Assembly: GCF_033115175.1 (NCBI RefSeq)
Contig: NC_084835.1
Coordinates: 57,022,448 to 57,086,447, forward strand
Reading direction: 5' to 3'
DNA length: 64,000 bases
Source of the DNA: Lepus europaeus
Lineage: Eukaryota > Chordata > Mammalia > Lagomorpha > Leporidae
Below, one piece after another: positions 20,632-31,426 of this stretch. The notes beneath the pieces were generated by a model that had not been told where the DNA came from, made no database searches, and saw only the letters and a program-made list of their open reading frames with translations. Positions within the stretch are counted from its first letter, which is position 1, and each line of letters opens with the position of its first letter. A program made the translations under genes and the position numbers.

Positions 20632-23224
20632 GTCGTAGATTTAGATCTTTAATTCATGTTGAGTGGATTTTTGTGTAAGGTGTAAGGTAGGGATCTTGCT
20701 TCATGCTTCTGCATGTGGAAATACAGTTTTCCCTGCACCATTTGTTGAATAGACTGTCCTTACTCCAGAGATTGGTTTTGGATCCTTGATCAAATATAAG
20801 TTGTCTGTAGATGTTTGGATTGATTTCTGGTGTTTCTATTGTGTTCCATTGGTCTATCCATCTGTTTCTGTACCAGTACCATGCTGTTTTGATTACAACT
20901 GCCCTGTAGTATGTCCTGAAATCTGGTATTGTGATGCCTCTGGCTTTATTTTGTTGTACAAGATTGCTTTAGCTATTCGAGGTCTCCTGTGTCTCCATAT
21001 GAATTTCAGCATCATTTTTTCCAGATATGAGAAGAATGTCATTGGTATCTTGATTGAAATCACATTGAATCTATAATATCTTTTGGGAGAATGGACATTT
21101 TGATGATATTGATTCTTCCAATCCATGAGCATGGAAGACTTTTCCGTTTTTTGGTATCCTCTTCTATTTCTTTATCGCTTTGTAATTCTCATCATAGAGA
21201 TCTTTGACGTCCTTGATTAAGTTTATTCCAAGGTATTTAATTCTTTTTGTAGCTATTGTGAAAGGGATTGATCTTAGAAGTTCTTCCTCAGCCATGGCAT
21301 TGCCTGTGTATACAAAGGGTGTTGGTTTTTGTGCATTGATTTTATGTCCTGCTACTTTGCCAAACTCTTCTATGAGTTCCAATAGTCTCTTAGTAGAGTT
21401 CTTTGGACCCCCTAAATAAAGAATCATATCATCTGCAAAGAGGGATAGTTTGACTTCTTCCTAATTTGTATCCCTTTAATTTCCTTTTCTTAACTAATGG
21501 CTCTGGCTAAAACTTGCAGTACTATATTCAATAGCAGTGGTGAGAGTGGGCATCCCTGTCTGGTACCAGATCTCAGTGGAAATGCTTCCATCCTTTCCCC
21601 ATTAAATAGGATGCTGGCTGTGGGTTTTTCATAAATTGCTTTGATTGTTGAGGAATGTTCCTTCTATACCTAATTTGCTTAGAGTTTTCATCATGAAAGG
21701 GTGTTGTATTTTATCAAGTGCTTTCTCTGCATCTATTGAGATAATCATATGGTTTTTCTTCTGCAGTTTGTTAATGTGGTGTATCACAATGATTGATTTG
21801 CGAACATTGAACCATCCCTGCATACCAGGGATAAATCCCACTTGGTCTGGGTGAATGATCTTTCTGATGTGTTGTTGCATTCTATTGGCCAGAATTTTAT
21901 TGAGGATTTTTGCGTCTATGGTTCATCAGGGATATTGGTCTGTAATTTTCTTTCAATGCTGCATCTTTTTCCGGCTTAGGAATTAAGGTGATGCTGGCTT
22001 CAGAGAAAGAACTTGGGAGGATTTCTCCTTTTTTGATTGTTCTGAATAGTGTGAGAAGAATTGAAGTTAGTTCTTCTTTAAATGTCTGGTAGAATTCAGC
22101 AGTGAATCCATCTGGTCCTGGGCTTTTCTATTCAATTTCTGTCTCAGTTATGGGTCTGTTTAGGTTTTCTATGTCTTCCTGGCTCAATTTAGGTAGGTTG
22201 CATATATCCATTTCTGATAGATTTTCCTGTTTGCTGGCATACAGTTCTTTGTAGTAATTTCTTATGATTCTTTTTATTTCTGTAGTGTCTGTTGTTACAT
22301 TCCCTTTTTCATCTCTGATTTTATTGATTTAGTTCTTTTCTCTTCTTTTTTAAGTTAGTTGGGCCAATGGTGTGTCAATATTATTTATTTTTTCAAAAAA
22401 CCAACTCTTCGTTTGGCTGATCTTTTGTAATTTTTTTTTGGATTCAATCCTGTTGATTTCTTCTCTGATTTTAATTATTTCTCTTCTCCTACTAGTTTTG
22501 GGTCTGGTTTGCTGCAATTTTTCTAGATCCTTGAGATGTATTGAATGCTCATTTATTTGGTGCCTTTCCAATTTCTTGGTGTAGGTACCTGTTGCTATAA
22601 ACTTTCCTCTTAACACTGCTTTTGCCATGTCCCATAAGTTTTTATATGTTGTATTGTTATCCTCATTTACTTCCAGAAAGTTTTTGATTTCTCTTTTGAT
22701 TTTTTCTATGACCCATTGTTCATTCAGGAGCATTTTGTTCAATCTCCATGTGTTTGCATATGCTGTAGGGATTCCTGAGTTGCTAATTTCCAGCTTCATT
22801 CCGCTGTGGCCTGAGAAGCTGCATGGTATGATTCTAATTCTTTTGAATTTGCTGAGACTTGCTTTATGGCCTAGTATGTGGTCAATCCTAGAGTAGGTTC
22901 CATGTACTGCTGAGAAGAATGTAAATTCTTTAAGTGTAGGATGAAAAGTTCTGTAGATATCTATTAGATCCATTTGGGCTAGAGTTTTGGTTAAATCTGC
23001 TGTTTCCTTGTTGATCATCTGTCTGATTGATCTGTCTATTTCTGAAAGTGGAGTACTGAAGTCCCCCAATACTATTATATTTGTGTCTAAGTCTCCCTTT
23101 AAGTCCCTTAACAAATCTTTTAAATAAACCGGTGCCCTGTAAGTAGGTGCATATACATTTATAATAGTTACATCTTCCTATTGAATTGATCCCTTAACCA
23201 TTATATAGTGTCCCCTTTGTCTTT
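20632..23224 (-). pseudogene. L1 ORF2: RT, connector and distal endonuclease
   Basis: Collinear ORF2 on the minus strand. The FADD-type active-site segment lies near 21420-21440 and the [13 protein letters not shown] motif in 21700-21735. The longest intact piece is 22350-23114 (254 codons), holding the endonuclease C-terminal part with GDFSTPLS and SRIDHIL motifs and the start of the connector. Stops near 21470, 21900-21930, 22130 and 22330 break the frame. The protein would nick target DNA and reverse-transcribe L1 RNA, but this copy cannot. Confidence 0.9.
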
Positions 23225-23599
23225 CTTTTTATTTTATTTTAATTAATTAATTAATTAATTTATTTTGACAGGCAGAGTGGACAGTGAGAGAGAGAGAGAG
23301 ACAGAGAGAAAGGTCTTCCTTTTGCTGTTGGTTCACCCTCCAATGGCCGCCGTGGCCAGTGCGCTACAGCTGGTGCACCGCGCTGATCTGAAGCCAGGAG
23401 CCAGGTGCTTCTCCTGGTCTCCCATGCAGGTGCAGGGCTCAAGGACTTGGGCCATTCTTTACTGCACTCCTGGGCCATAGCAGAGAGCTGCTCTGGAAGA
23501 GGAGCAACTGGGACAGAATCTGGCGCCCCAACCGGGACTAGAACCCGGTGTGCCGGCGCCACAGGCAGAGGATTAGCCTAGTGAGCCGCGGCACTGGCC
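23225..23599 (-). mobile_element. CSINE (young type) inside L1 ORF2
   Basis: Full-length copy with a long (TTAA)n/T-rich tail at 23225-23270. A short CTTTGTCT duplication flanks it. It splits the L1 endonuclease coding region. Confidence 0.93.
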
Positions 23600-24166
23600 T
23601 CTCTTTGTCTCTCCTAACAGTTTTTGTGTAAAGTTTATGTTGTCCGATATTAAGATGGCTACGCCTGCTCTTTTTTCATTTCTGTTGGCATGGTATATCT
23701 TTTTCCAGCCTTTCACTTTCAGTCTGTATGCATCTTTGTTGGAAAGATGTGTTTCTTGTAAGCAGCAAATAGATGGATTTTCTTCCTTAATCCATTCAGC
23801 CAGTCTGTGTCTTTTAACTGGAGAGTTGAGGGCATTTACATTCAATGTGACTATTGATAAGTAGTAACTTTGCCCTGCCATTTTCCCAAATATGTTTCTA
23901 ATATATGCTTTGAACTTCCTGTGATCCTTTACTGGAAAGTTTTCTTCCTTTACCTTCTTTCGTATTGATGGCTGTGTTTCTGTGTGTAACATATCTTTAA
24001 ACATCTTTTGCAGGGCTGGACCAGTGGCGACAAATTCTTTCAATTTCTGTTTGCTATGAAAGGTCTTTATTTCACCTTCCTTCACAAATGAGAGCTTTGC
24101 AGGATATAATATTCTGGGCTGGCAGGTTTTTTTTCTCTTAGTACTAGAGAGTGTTTCTCTTTCCAC
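23600..24166 (-). pseudogene. L1 ORF1 tail joined in frame to ORF2 start
   Basis: One open minus-strand frame carries the ORF1 C-terminal RNA-binding segment (ILYPAKLSF, FVATGPALQKMFKDML) and then the ORF2 endonuclease start (IVTLNVNALNSP, CCLQETH, GVAILISD). No stop separates the two in this copy. The element begins here, at 24168, so the rest of ORF1 and the 5'UTR are missing. Confidence 0.85.
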
Positions 24167-24168
24167 TT

Positions 24169-24664
24169 CAGGGACCAGATGACCTCTTGTTCTCTGGGAA
24201 ATCTTGTATCAAAATGATATGAAAATGATCTGGTTGCTTTAGAATGGACCTAAAACTTTCCCCATGAACCCTCCATGTGGTCTATTCTGTTTACTCTTCC
24301 AGTGAGGAGCAAACAGATAAGGCCTCCTACTGGTGACCGCTTTCAATTCAAACAGGCATGGGCCTCTGTCCTGGAGCTCCTAGGCTCCCAGTTGTTCTCA
24401 AGGTTGGTGGATAGACCTTTATAGAGTTAAGGAGGAACTCCATGAAATCTGATTTTGAACCCTATGTCTTCAACATGTCAGTCTCCCAACAGCCCAGGTG
24501 CATGCTGACACTGAGTTGAAGGGTTTTTGGAGAGTCTGAGATCCCTGGTTGCTCAATGCCTAATAGTGCTGAAAGTGAGGAAATAAGGAGAATCCAGCAC
24601 CACCCCTACCCACACTGTGAGATAGATGGGCACATGGTCATGACATGTGCAATGACAAAAGCAA
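24169..24664. other. Unique DNA, no gene seen
   Basis: Moderate-GC sequence following the L1 truncation point. No repeat family or convincing frame recognised. Confidence 0.5.
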
Positions 24665-24831
24665 CTTTACTCTGCTACCCGTTTCTCCATGATAATGGGG
24701 TACCCCTGATGCTTTACAACTCTCTGAGGGTCATTCAAGGCCTGGTATCTATCCACCTTATTAGTTTCTGTCACATCCACAGGAGCCTCTCCCCTAATCC
24801 CAGATGGATACTGGATAGTGGGAATAGTCCA
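24665..24831 (+). repeat. Left arm of a 167-bp inverted duplication
   Basis: Matches the reverse complement of 25933-26099 with about seven differences, including small indels. The sequence itself is not a family I recognise. Confidence 0.9.
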
Positions 24832-24841
24832 AAGTTGCTTT

Positions 24842-25175
24842 TCCCATTAGCAGTGAGCTGGAGCAGAAGGGGAGCAGCCAGGACTCAACCAGTGCCCACA
24901 TGAAATGCAAGCATTGCAGGCAGAGACTTTACCAGCTGTGACAGTTTTTTTCCAGGGCTGGGCCAGGCTGAAGCCAGGAGCCAGGAAATTCATTTGGGTG
25001 TCCCACATGGATGGAGGGACCCAAACATCTGGGACATCTTTTGCTGCTTTTCTAGGTGCACTAGCTGAGAGCTGGTTCAGGAAGGGAGCAGCCAGGACTC
25101 AATCAGTGCCCATATGGAATGCCAGCATTGCAGGTGGAGACTTTATCTGCTGTGACAATACAGGCCCCAGTTAAT
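24842..25175 (-). mobile_element. Two tandem old CSINE pieces
   Basis: A head-end piece at 24842-24945 and a longer head-and-body piece at 24952-25172 lie in the same orientation. Both end with near-identical TTTATCTGCTGTGACA-type sequence, consistent with a partial tandem duplication. Confidence 0.75.
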
Positions 25176-25181
25176 GATTTT

Positions 25182-25425
25182 TTTTAAAGATTTATTTTAT
25201 TTATTTGAAAGAGTTACAGAGAGAGAAGGAGAGATAGAGAGATCTTTCATCTGCTACTTCACTCCTCCCCAAACCACAACAACTGTGGCTGGGCCAGGCC
25301 AAAGCCAGGATCCAGCAGCTTCATGTGGGTCTCCCACGTGAGTGCAAAGGCCCAAATACTTAGGTCATCTTCTGCTACTTCCCCAAGCATATTAGTAGGG
25401 AGCAGAATCAGAAGTGAATCTATCT
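25182..25425 (-). mobile_element. CSINE, body and tail
   Basis: T-tail AAAGATTTATTTTATTTATT-type start, GA stretch and body, truncated before the head where a plus-strand piece begins. Confidence 0.82.
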
Positions 25426-25540
25426 TAAATTCACTGGGAAAAGCAGCAAAAGATGGCCCAAGTGCTTGGGCCCCTTCATCCGCATGTGAGAGACCTGGAA
25501 GAATCTTCTGGCTCTTGATATAGGCCTGGCCCAGCACTGG
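25426..25540 (+). mobile_element. CSINE central fragment
   Basis: Forward body piece (AAAGCAGCAAAAGATGGCCC to GGCCTGGCCCAGC) joined in reverse orientation to the preceding copy. Confidence 0.75.
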
Positions 25541-25625
25541 AAAAAAATTCTTAATTGAGGTTCTCTAAAGGAAGACTTTTAGGTAAATTGCTCAATAGAG
25601 GTTCTGATTGCTAAGGGAATCGACT

Positions 25626-25946
25626 CTACCCAAAAGCATTATTGGGAGCAGCCTTAACAGACAACTTGGAATCACAGAAGAAGACTTTGTGGGTCCTGGG
25701 AAGCAGTTCTGCAGAGGCACCCTGTGGGGAGATCTTTCCCATGAATTGGATGAGTACAGCCGGCTCAGTCATGTATATTTCCTCCAGCTCAGCACCTGCC
25801 TCTCTTGGCGCCTCTTCCAGATGCTTCTCTGCCTCTTCTGCTCTCTTCCTTTCCTCCTTGGCTTCCTTGTACCACCACTTAGGCAGCTGCAGGTGGGTGC
25901 TGTCCTTGGTGCTGCCCTTGCCAGCGACTTGCTGGACTATTCCCAC
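25626..25946 (-). pseudogene. Possible retro-pseudogene of an unknown protein
   Basis: An open minus-strand frame of 106 codons with a charged [19 protein letters not shown] segment (about residues 27-45), followed by EIYMTEP and ISPQGAS. The composition resembles real protein rather than a SINE reading. I do not recognise it and see no poly-A tail. Its 5' end runs into the right arm of the inverted duplication. Confidence 0.3.
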
Positions 25947-26099
25947 TATCCAGTATCCATCTGTGGATTAGAGGGGAGGCTCTTGTGGATGTGACAGAAG
26001 CTAATAAGTGGATGGATACCAGGCCTTGAATGACCCTCAGAGAGTTGTAAAGCATCAGGGGTACCCCATTATCATGGAGAAACGGGTAGCAGAGTAAAG
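25933..26099 (-). repeat. Right arm of the 167-bp inverted duplication
   Basis: Reverse complement of 24665-24831, about 96 percent identical by eye. The loop between the arms is about 1.1 kb. Confidence 0.9.
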
Positions 26100-26394
26100 A
26101 AATGAGTCCACACTGAGAGGAGGGCATGATGTGCCTTGCAGCCTGCTTGGAGGAGCACAGTGATTCAAGTCCATACTATGGGATGGGAGGAGGCCATGTT
26201 TTCATCATTTACTTTGGGACCTTGGCCTGTGCAGGGTGGTGTGGTCCTACCTGAACCTCCTGTTCTTTCCCAGATGTACCTGCAGATTCATGCCTGCCCA
26301 TCTTATCTAACACAAGGCTCCATCACACAGTGGTCAGAGCTCTTAGTCATAGCTCATCTTTGCAATGACAAAATGCTAGTGATTTTTCTTTTTC

Positions 26395-26525
26395 AGTGTT
26401 TGAGAAACTCTAAACATGCTCCCCATGTGTTTGCTCTGCACCTGGCCTCCACATGGATTACCTTACTTATTCAGCCCCGAGGTAAGTGCTCCCCTTTTGG
26501 AAGCCCTCCAGGGCGTGTTCCTGCT
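26395..26525 (-). mobile_element. MIR-like fragment
   Basis: The stretch GGCCTCCACATGGATTACCT through GAGGTAAGTGCT follows the usual reverse-orientation MIR core. Its GAGGTAAGT also forms a near-consensus plus-strand splice donor. Confidence 0.45.
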
Positions 26526-27300
26526 GCCTCACCATTGGTTTCCACCGTATCAAGCTTGAGTTAGTCTTTTCAGCTGAGCAGCCTCCTTGAGGTCATGTTC
26601 TTTAGGGAAGGGAAGGTGAAATCTTTGTCAGAGAGAGCTTTATGAAAACAACTAATTCACAGTTGTGACAACTGGAACCACTACAGTGGGAGTACTATTA
26701 GCTTCAAGCATATACAGATAAAAAGCGCTTCCTTAAACTTTTGTGGCCCTCTCCTCAAATTTGTACCTCCTCCAGGTGTGGTGCATTTTGAACTTGTTTT
26801 ATTCACAATTATAACTCTTGAGTTAGCAACTCATTTCTGGGTCCTTGAATTCACATGTTTCTTCATTAACCTTTTATATAAGTGGCTCAAAATTTCCTCT
26901 GGAAGTGTTTTTTTTTTTTTTGAAAGAAATAATGGGGAGAAACACTATCTGAATGAATTGGAGTAATTGCAAGAGACTCATTTGAATGTCAGTGGTATAT
27001 ATACAGTCCCCTCACTGTGACCCAGCCTGAAATAAGTCTCATAAAAGACACAAGCCCCGCTGTGTCCTGACAACTCTCAGCTGATGATGTTTTATCAATG
27101 TGGACAGTGTTTAATAACGTGTGAGTATGTGCACACTTATGCACGTGCACACATGCATTGAAAGGAAACCCAGCCTGTGGTCACAGGCCTGGCTCTGGCT
27201 TTGCTGTGGCTCCCAGGGAATGGCAGATGTGGCCTGCTTTGATAGCATGAATTCAGTAGCATTGCTTAGCCTAGGAACCCATTAGGAACATCCTAGCAAA

Positions 27301-27342
27301 TATGATGTATAAAATGTGATGTATAAAATATGATGTATAAAA
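27301..27342. repeat. 14-bp tandem repeat
   Basis: Three units of TRTGATGTATAAAA, alternating TATG and TGTG starts. Confidence 0.9.
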
Positions 27343-28616
27343 TGTGGCTAGAGTTGACACAACTGAAGCCTGCTTATACAAAGGTGGTAATGACTCAGGC
27401 ACCTAGTGTGGACCTTCTTCAGCAGGTCTGGGTCATGGCTCTGTCACTGATGAACACTGGGGGGCCCAGATGCAAGAGAATGTCTACCATGGAGACCTCC
27501 ACCAGGCATCTAGCCCACAGCCACAGCATAGGCCACAAAGAACTCCTTGAAATTTGGCCCCAGGAAAAACCAAGGAGTCAACATCGTAACCTTAAGAGAC
27601 TCTGGAGATTTCACATCTGCCCAAGTATTATCTCATCAGTGTTGACTATTTTATGTTTTAGAGAAATCATTGAATCATACTGTGCCATCCTTCTCCTGCT
27701 TTTAAAGAATAGGTGGGAGAGAAAAAGGAAATGAAGCCACCCATCAGGTAGCACAGTAGTCTCTGGTGACCAGCTGGTTTGTCAGATTTTGAAGATAATC
27801 ACAGAAGCTCCTTCAGGCCAGTTTTTAGCAGAATTTCTGGAAGCTATGTTAGAAGTGCACAACTATGCACATTTGCAGGCAACCATGAAAGGGAACTCCA
27901 GATCCACGTGAGCAGCAGCCCTGTGAGTCTCTGGGGCATCCTGAGGAATTTGAGTACCATTCCCCATTCCACTGAGCATGGACAGCTAATCTTACTGGAC
28001 TTGTCTTTGTTCAGAATGCAGTTCTGCCTGTCATATACTGAGTGTCTGTGGACTTCTGGTTTTGACAGTGGTGACTTTGGGACAGGTGAAGAATGGAACG
28101 GTCTTCTCCAGGGACCAGGCTTCAAGTAAGGTCATCTTGGGGTAAGCTCTGCGTTCTGAATGTAAACCTATTTTCATTGTCATGCCTAAAAATCTGGTAG
28201 GTCTCTGGATATTATAAAGATGTTGACTATGGATATAGCTGTATAAACTGCAGAGAGTTTTCTTTTGAGTTGAGGATTTTGTTATGGTTTATGAATGGTA
28301 TTTTCATATTTAGACTTCAGGGCTGTTTGGGGATCTGCAAGATCTCAAGTGTGACCTAGCAGCTTTAATTCTTGATATTCACCTTTCAGTGAAATGAGAT
28401 GTCGTGTTATCCCAAAGAAAGAGTGTGTTTTCCTTTTTAGCTTCTAACAAGTTCTGTGTCTAATATTTTAAATGTATATAAAGGAGACATTATAATGTAA
28501 AAAATTGGGGAAATTATTGCTAAAAATTAAAAGATACTTGCAAAATAAATAATTTATGGTAATGAAAATACTTGCCACCAATATTATAATATTAGAAGTT
28601 TAAGATCTTGAATACA

Positions 28617-29301
28617 GGGGCCCAGCGCTGTGGCACAGTGGGTTAAAGCCCTGGCCTAAAGCGCTGGTATCCCATATGGGCACTGGTTCTAGTTCCGGCT
28701 GCTCCTCTTCTGATCCAGCTCTCTGCTATGGCCTGGGAAAGCAGTAGAAGATGGCCCAAGTCCTTGGGCCCCTGCACCCATGTAGGGGACCCAGAAGAAG
28801 CTCCTGGCTCCTGGCTTCAGATAGGCACAGCTCCGGCTGTTGCAGCCATCTGGGGAGTGAACCAGTGGATGGACGATCTCTCTTATTTATTTATTTATTT
28901 ATTTATTTTAACAGGCAGAGTGGACAGTGAGAGAGAGAGAGACAGAGAGAAAGGTCTTCCTTTTTGCCGTTGGTTCACCCTCCAATGGCCACTGCGGCCA
29001 GCGCATCGTGCTGATCCGAAGCCAGGAGCCAGGTGCTTCTCCTGGTCTCCCATGGGGTGCAGGGCCCAAGCACTTGGGCCATCCTCCACTGCACTCCCGG
29101 GCCATAGCAGAGAGCTGCTCTGGAAGAGGAGCAACCGGGACAGAATCCGGTGCCCTGACCGGGACTAGAACCTGGTGTGCCGGCACCGCAAGGTGGAGGA
29201 TTAGCCTATTGAGCTGCGGCGCTGGCCAGATCTCTCTCTCTATCTCTACGTCACTCTGTAACTCTGTCTTTCAAATAAACGTAATAAATCTTTCAAAAAA
29301 A
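28617..29301 (+). mobile_element. CSINE interrupted by a reverse CSINE
   Basis: Head and body at 28617-28884, end of the CT stretch and tail at 29229-29301 (AATAAACG, then a short A-run). The insertion at 28885-29228 duplicated GATCTCTCTY. Confidence 0.93.
28885..29228 (-). mobile_element. CSINE (young type) nested in a forward CSINE
   Basis: Full-length copy with an (ATTT)n tail. Its target duplication, GATCTCTCT, lies at 28875 and 29229, in the CT stretch of the older SINE. Confidence 0.95.
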
Positions 29302-29480
29302 GATCTCAAATACATTAAATATTTCTAAAACTAGAGAACATTATGTTAAGTGAAGTAAACCAAAGAGAGACAAATACTTCATAATCTCAGTCATATGTGG
29401 AATCTAAGACAAATTTAATCACATGTAAAAAATGCAAGGAAGTAATTTTGCACTTAAAGTATTCCAAGTCATGTGGAGTT
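29302..29480 (+). mobile_element. Ancient L1 ORF2 3' fragment
   Basis: Resembles the plus-strand end of ORF2 (GAACATTATGTTAAGTGAAG, CATATGTGGAATCTAAGA). Short and diverged. Confidence 0.65.
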
Positions 29481-29569
29481 AAATGCTAAGTTACAGTTTG
29501 ACAGCAAGGAGACAATGATCCTGGAGCAAAGCTATGTTTTGTGATTCTTGTGTAAAAATACCAAAGTGA

Positions 29570-29975
29570 GGGCCTGCGCTGTGGCATAGCCAGTAAACCC
29601 ACTGCCTGCAGTGCCAGCATCCCATATGGGCGTTGATTCAAGTCTCGGCTGCTCCACTTCTGTTTCAGCTCTCTTCTGATGGCCTGGAAAGCAGTGGAAG
29701 ATGGCCCAAGTCCTTGGGCCCCTGCATTCATGTGGGAGACCTGTAGGAAGCTCCAGCTCTTGGCTTCAGATTGTCCCAGCTCTGCCCATTGCGGCCATCT
29801 GGGCAGTGAAGCAGCCGATGGAAGACTTTTCTCTCTCTCTCCCCTTTTCTCTCCCCCTCCCTTCTTCCTTCTCTCCCTCTCTCCCTCTCTCTCTCCCTTT
29901 CTCCATTTCTCTGTCTTTCCCTCTCTCCCTCTTTCCTCTCTCTCTCAATTAAATAAATACATCTTTTTGAAAAAT
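29570..29975 (+). mobile_element. CSINE with expanded CT tract
   Basis: Forward copy whose CT stretch has grown into about 120 bp of imperfect (CT/CCT/CTTT)n at 29828-29946, followed by AATTAAATAAATAC and a short tail. Confidence 0.92.
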
Positions 29976-30325
29976 ACACAAATGAAACACATCATCTCTC
30001 ATTTTTGGAGAAAGCTCCCAAGTGAAAAATGTTCAGGACAGCACTCAAATGTTCACTTCTTACTCTGCTAAAATGTCAATATGGATCAGAGCCATCAGAC
30101 AAACCTCTGTGAGAAGGGCCCTGGCTCCCTGGGCTAGGTTCCTGCACAACGGTGGAGCAGATTGTCTTGTCAGTCCTGAAGTCCATCTTCCCACTTAGAA
30201 AACATCAGAATGGAAGGTACAGAAGCTGACTGGGGTCTGGCTCATGGCCTGTTCTCATCTATGAGGAGTCCCTGGTCTCTTGACCTCCATTTCCCCTGTC
30301 CCTATGAGGCTATTGGATTTATATC
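29976..30325. other. Unique DNA, no gene seen
   Basis: No repeat or convincing frame recognised. Confidence 0.5.
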
Positions 30326-30452
30326 ATGGCTCTCCCATGTCAAAGCAGAGAGCTGGATCAGAAGTAGAGCAGCTGGGACTCGAACTGGTCCACATATAGG
30401 TTGCTGGTACTGCAGGAGGCAGCTTTACCCATCATGCCACAGCACTGGCCCC
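30326..30452 (-). mobile_element. CSINE head-end fragment
   Basis: The head half of a reverse C-repeat (CAGAGAGCTGGATCAGAAG to CACAGCACTGGCCCC), without its 3' part. Confidence 0.8.
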
Positions 30453-31058
30453 ATGTGGACCTTCTTGTTCTGGGAATTTGGTGCTGCTTCTTACACTGAG
30501 TCTGCTGGGAATACAAAGATGAGGAGGTTACAGTCGTCTTCTACATGCACAGACTCTACTGTGGGCATTGGGCCAGGGTGGCATAGGGTAGTGGCAAGTA
30601 CCCAACACACGCTAAAGGGGACTTGTCTAGGTGGAAGGAACAGCCCAGTCTCCCTGCCCTTTTCTGAGTTCCTCAGGAACACTCTAGAAAATTCTAGTAC
30701 AATGTTATGGGGCCTGCATCACTAAATAAGGACTTTGCTTTTTCACCAATTCCTCTTACACTGCAGGTGGGAATACTATAGACTCTCAGGTAAGTATGAA
30801 CCTTTTCTCTTGGTAGTGATGCTACAGTCTTCCACCTCCCCATGGGTGGGGCTCTTCAGGAGAATATCATTTGGGTTCACCCACACAAGTAAAGGCAGAG
30901 CCAGGCTCTCCCTGGAGTCTGCTTCTTGAGTAAATTAATGCAAGAACCAAAAAGGTGGAAGATTTTCAGCTTTTTCTTACCTTCTGTGAGGGTAAGATGA
31001 ACTTCCATCAATTCATTCCTTTTATGATCAAGTTGGGGAGAGTTTCTGTTGCTAAAAA
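30453..31058. other. Unique DNA with a micro-exon-like motif
   Basis: No repeat recognised. At 30767-30789 a 23-bp stretch lies between a pyrimidine-rich CAG acceptor and a CAG|GTAAGT donor. Confidence 0.4.
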
Positions 31059-31068
31059 ACAAAGCACC

Positions 31069-31331
31069 CTGGGACCAATACTGTGATGCAGCAGGTTAAG
31101 CCACAGCCTGCAGTGCCGGTATCTGGTATGGGCAACTGTTCGAGTCTTGCCTGCTTCACTTCTGAGGCAGCTCCCTGCTGGAGAGCCTGGGAAAAGCAGG
31201 GTGGATGACCCAAGTGCTTGGGTACCTACAGCCACATGGGAGACCCAAATAAAGCTCTGGCTCCTGGCTTTGGCATGGCATAGCCTTAGCTGTTGTGGAC
31301 TATTTGGAGAGTGAACCAGAGGATGGAGTCA

Positions 31332-31365
<34 letters not shown>

Positions 31366-31426
31366 GTGTGTGTGTGTGTGTATCTCTTTCTCTCCATTTG
31401 TAAGTCTACCTTACAAATAAACAACA
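31069..31426 (+). mobile_element. CSINE with (TCTG)n and (TG)n
   Basis: Full forward copy with ACAAAGCACC target duplications at 31059 and 31427. The CT stretch has become (TCTG)n at 31332-31351, then (TC)n and (TG)n to about 31381. Confidence 0.94.

Larger units (their letters stand above)
16386..24168 (-). mobile_element. Long 5'-truncated rabbit L1, with three later insertions
   Basis: Read on the minus strand, this L1 begins at 24168 within ORF1, continues through ORF2 (start near 23880) and ends with the 3'UTR and poly-A at 16386. Insertions at 17424-17677, 18753-20612 and 23225-23599 interrupt it; without them it spans about 5.3 kb. Its terminal 565 bp form the right arm of the inverted repeat with 13573-14136. 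Confidence 0.9.
26100..28616. other. Mostly unique DNA
   Basis: Low-repeat sequence. It contains a possible MIR with exon-like borders near 26397-26481 and a short tandem repeat at 27301-27342. Open frames at 27330-27734 and 27779-28129 show no recognisable protein features. Confidence 0.5.

Noticed and set aside
22350..23114. 254-codon frame as a possible host gene
   Set aside because: It is L1 ORF2 (endonuclease C-terminus and connector), inside a truncated L1.
25608..25994. 128-codon plus-strand frame
   Set aside because: It is antisense to the more protein-like minus-strand frame and has no features of its own.
27330..28129. Frames of 134 and 116 codons in unique DNA
   Set aside because: No domains, no start or splice context, and lengths compatible with chance.
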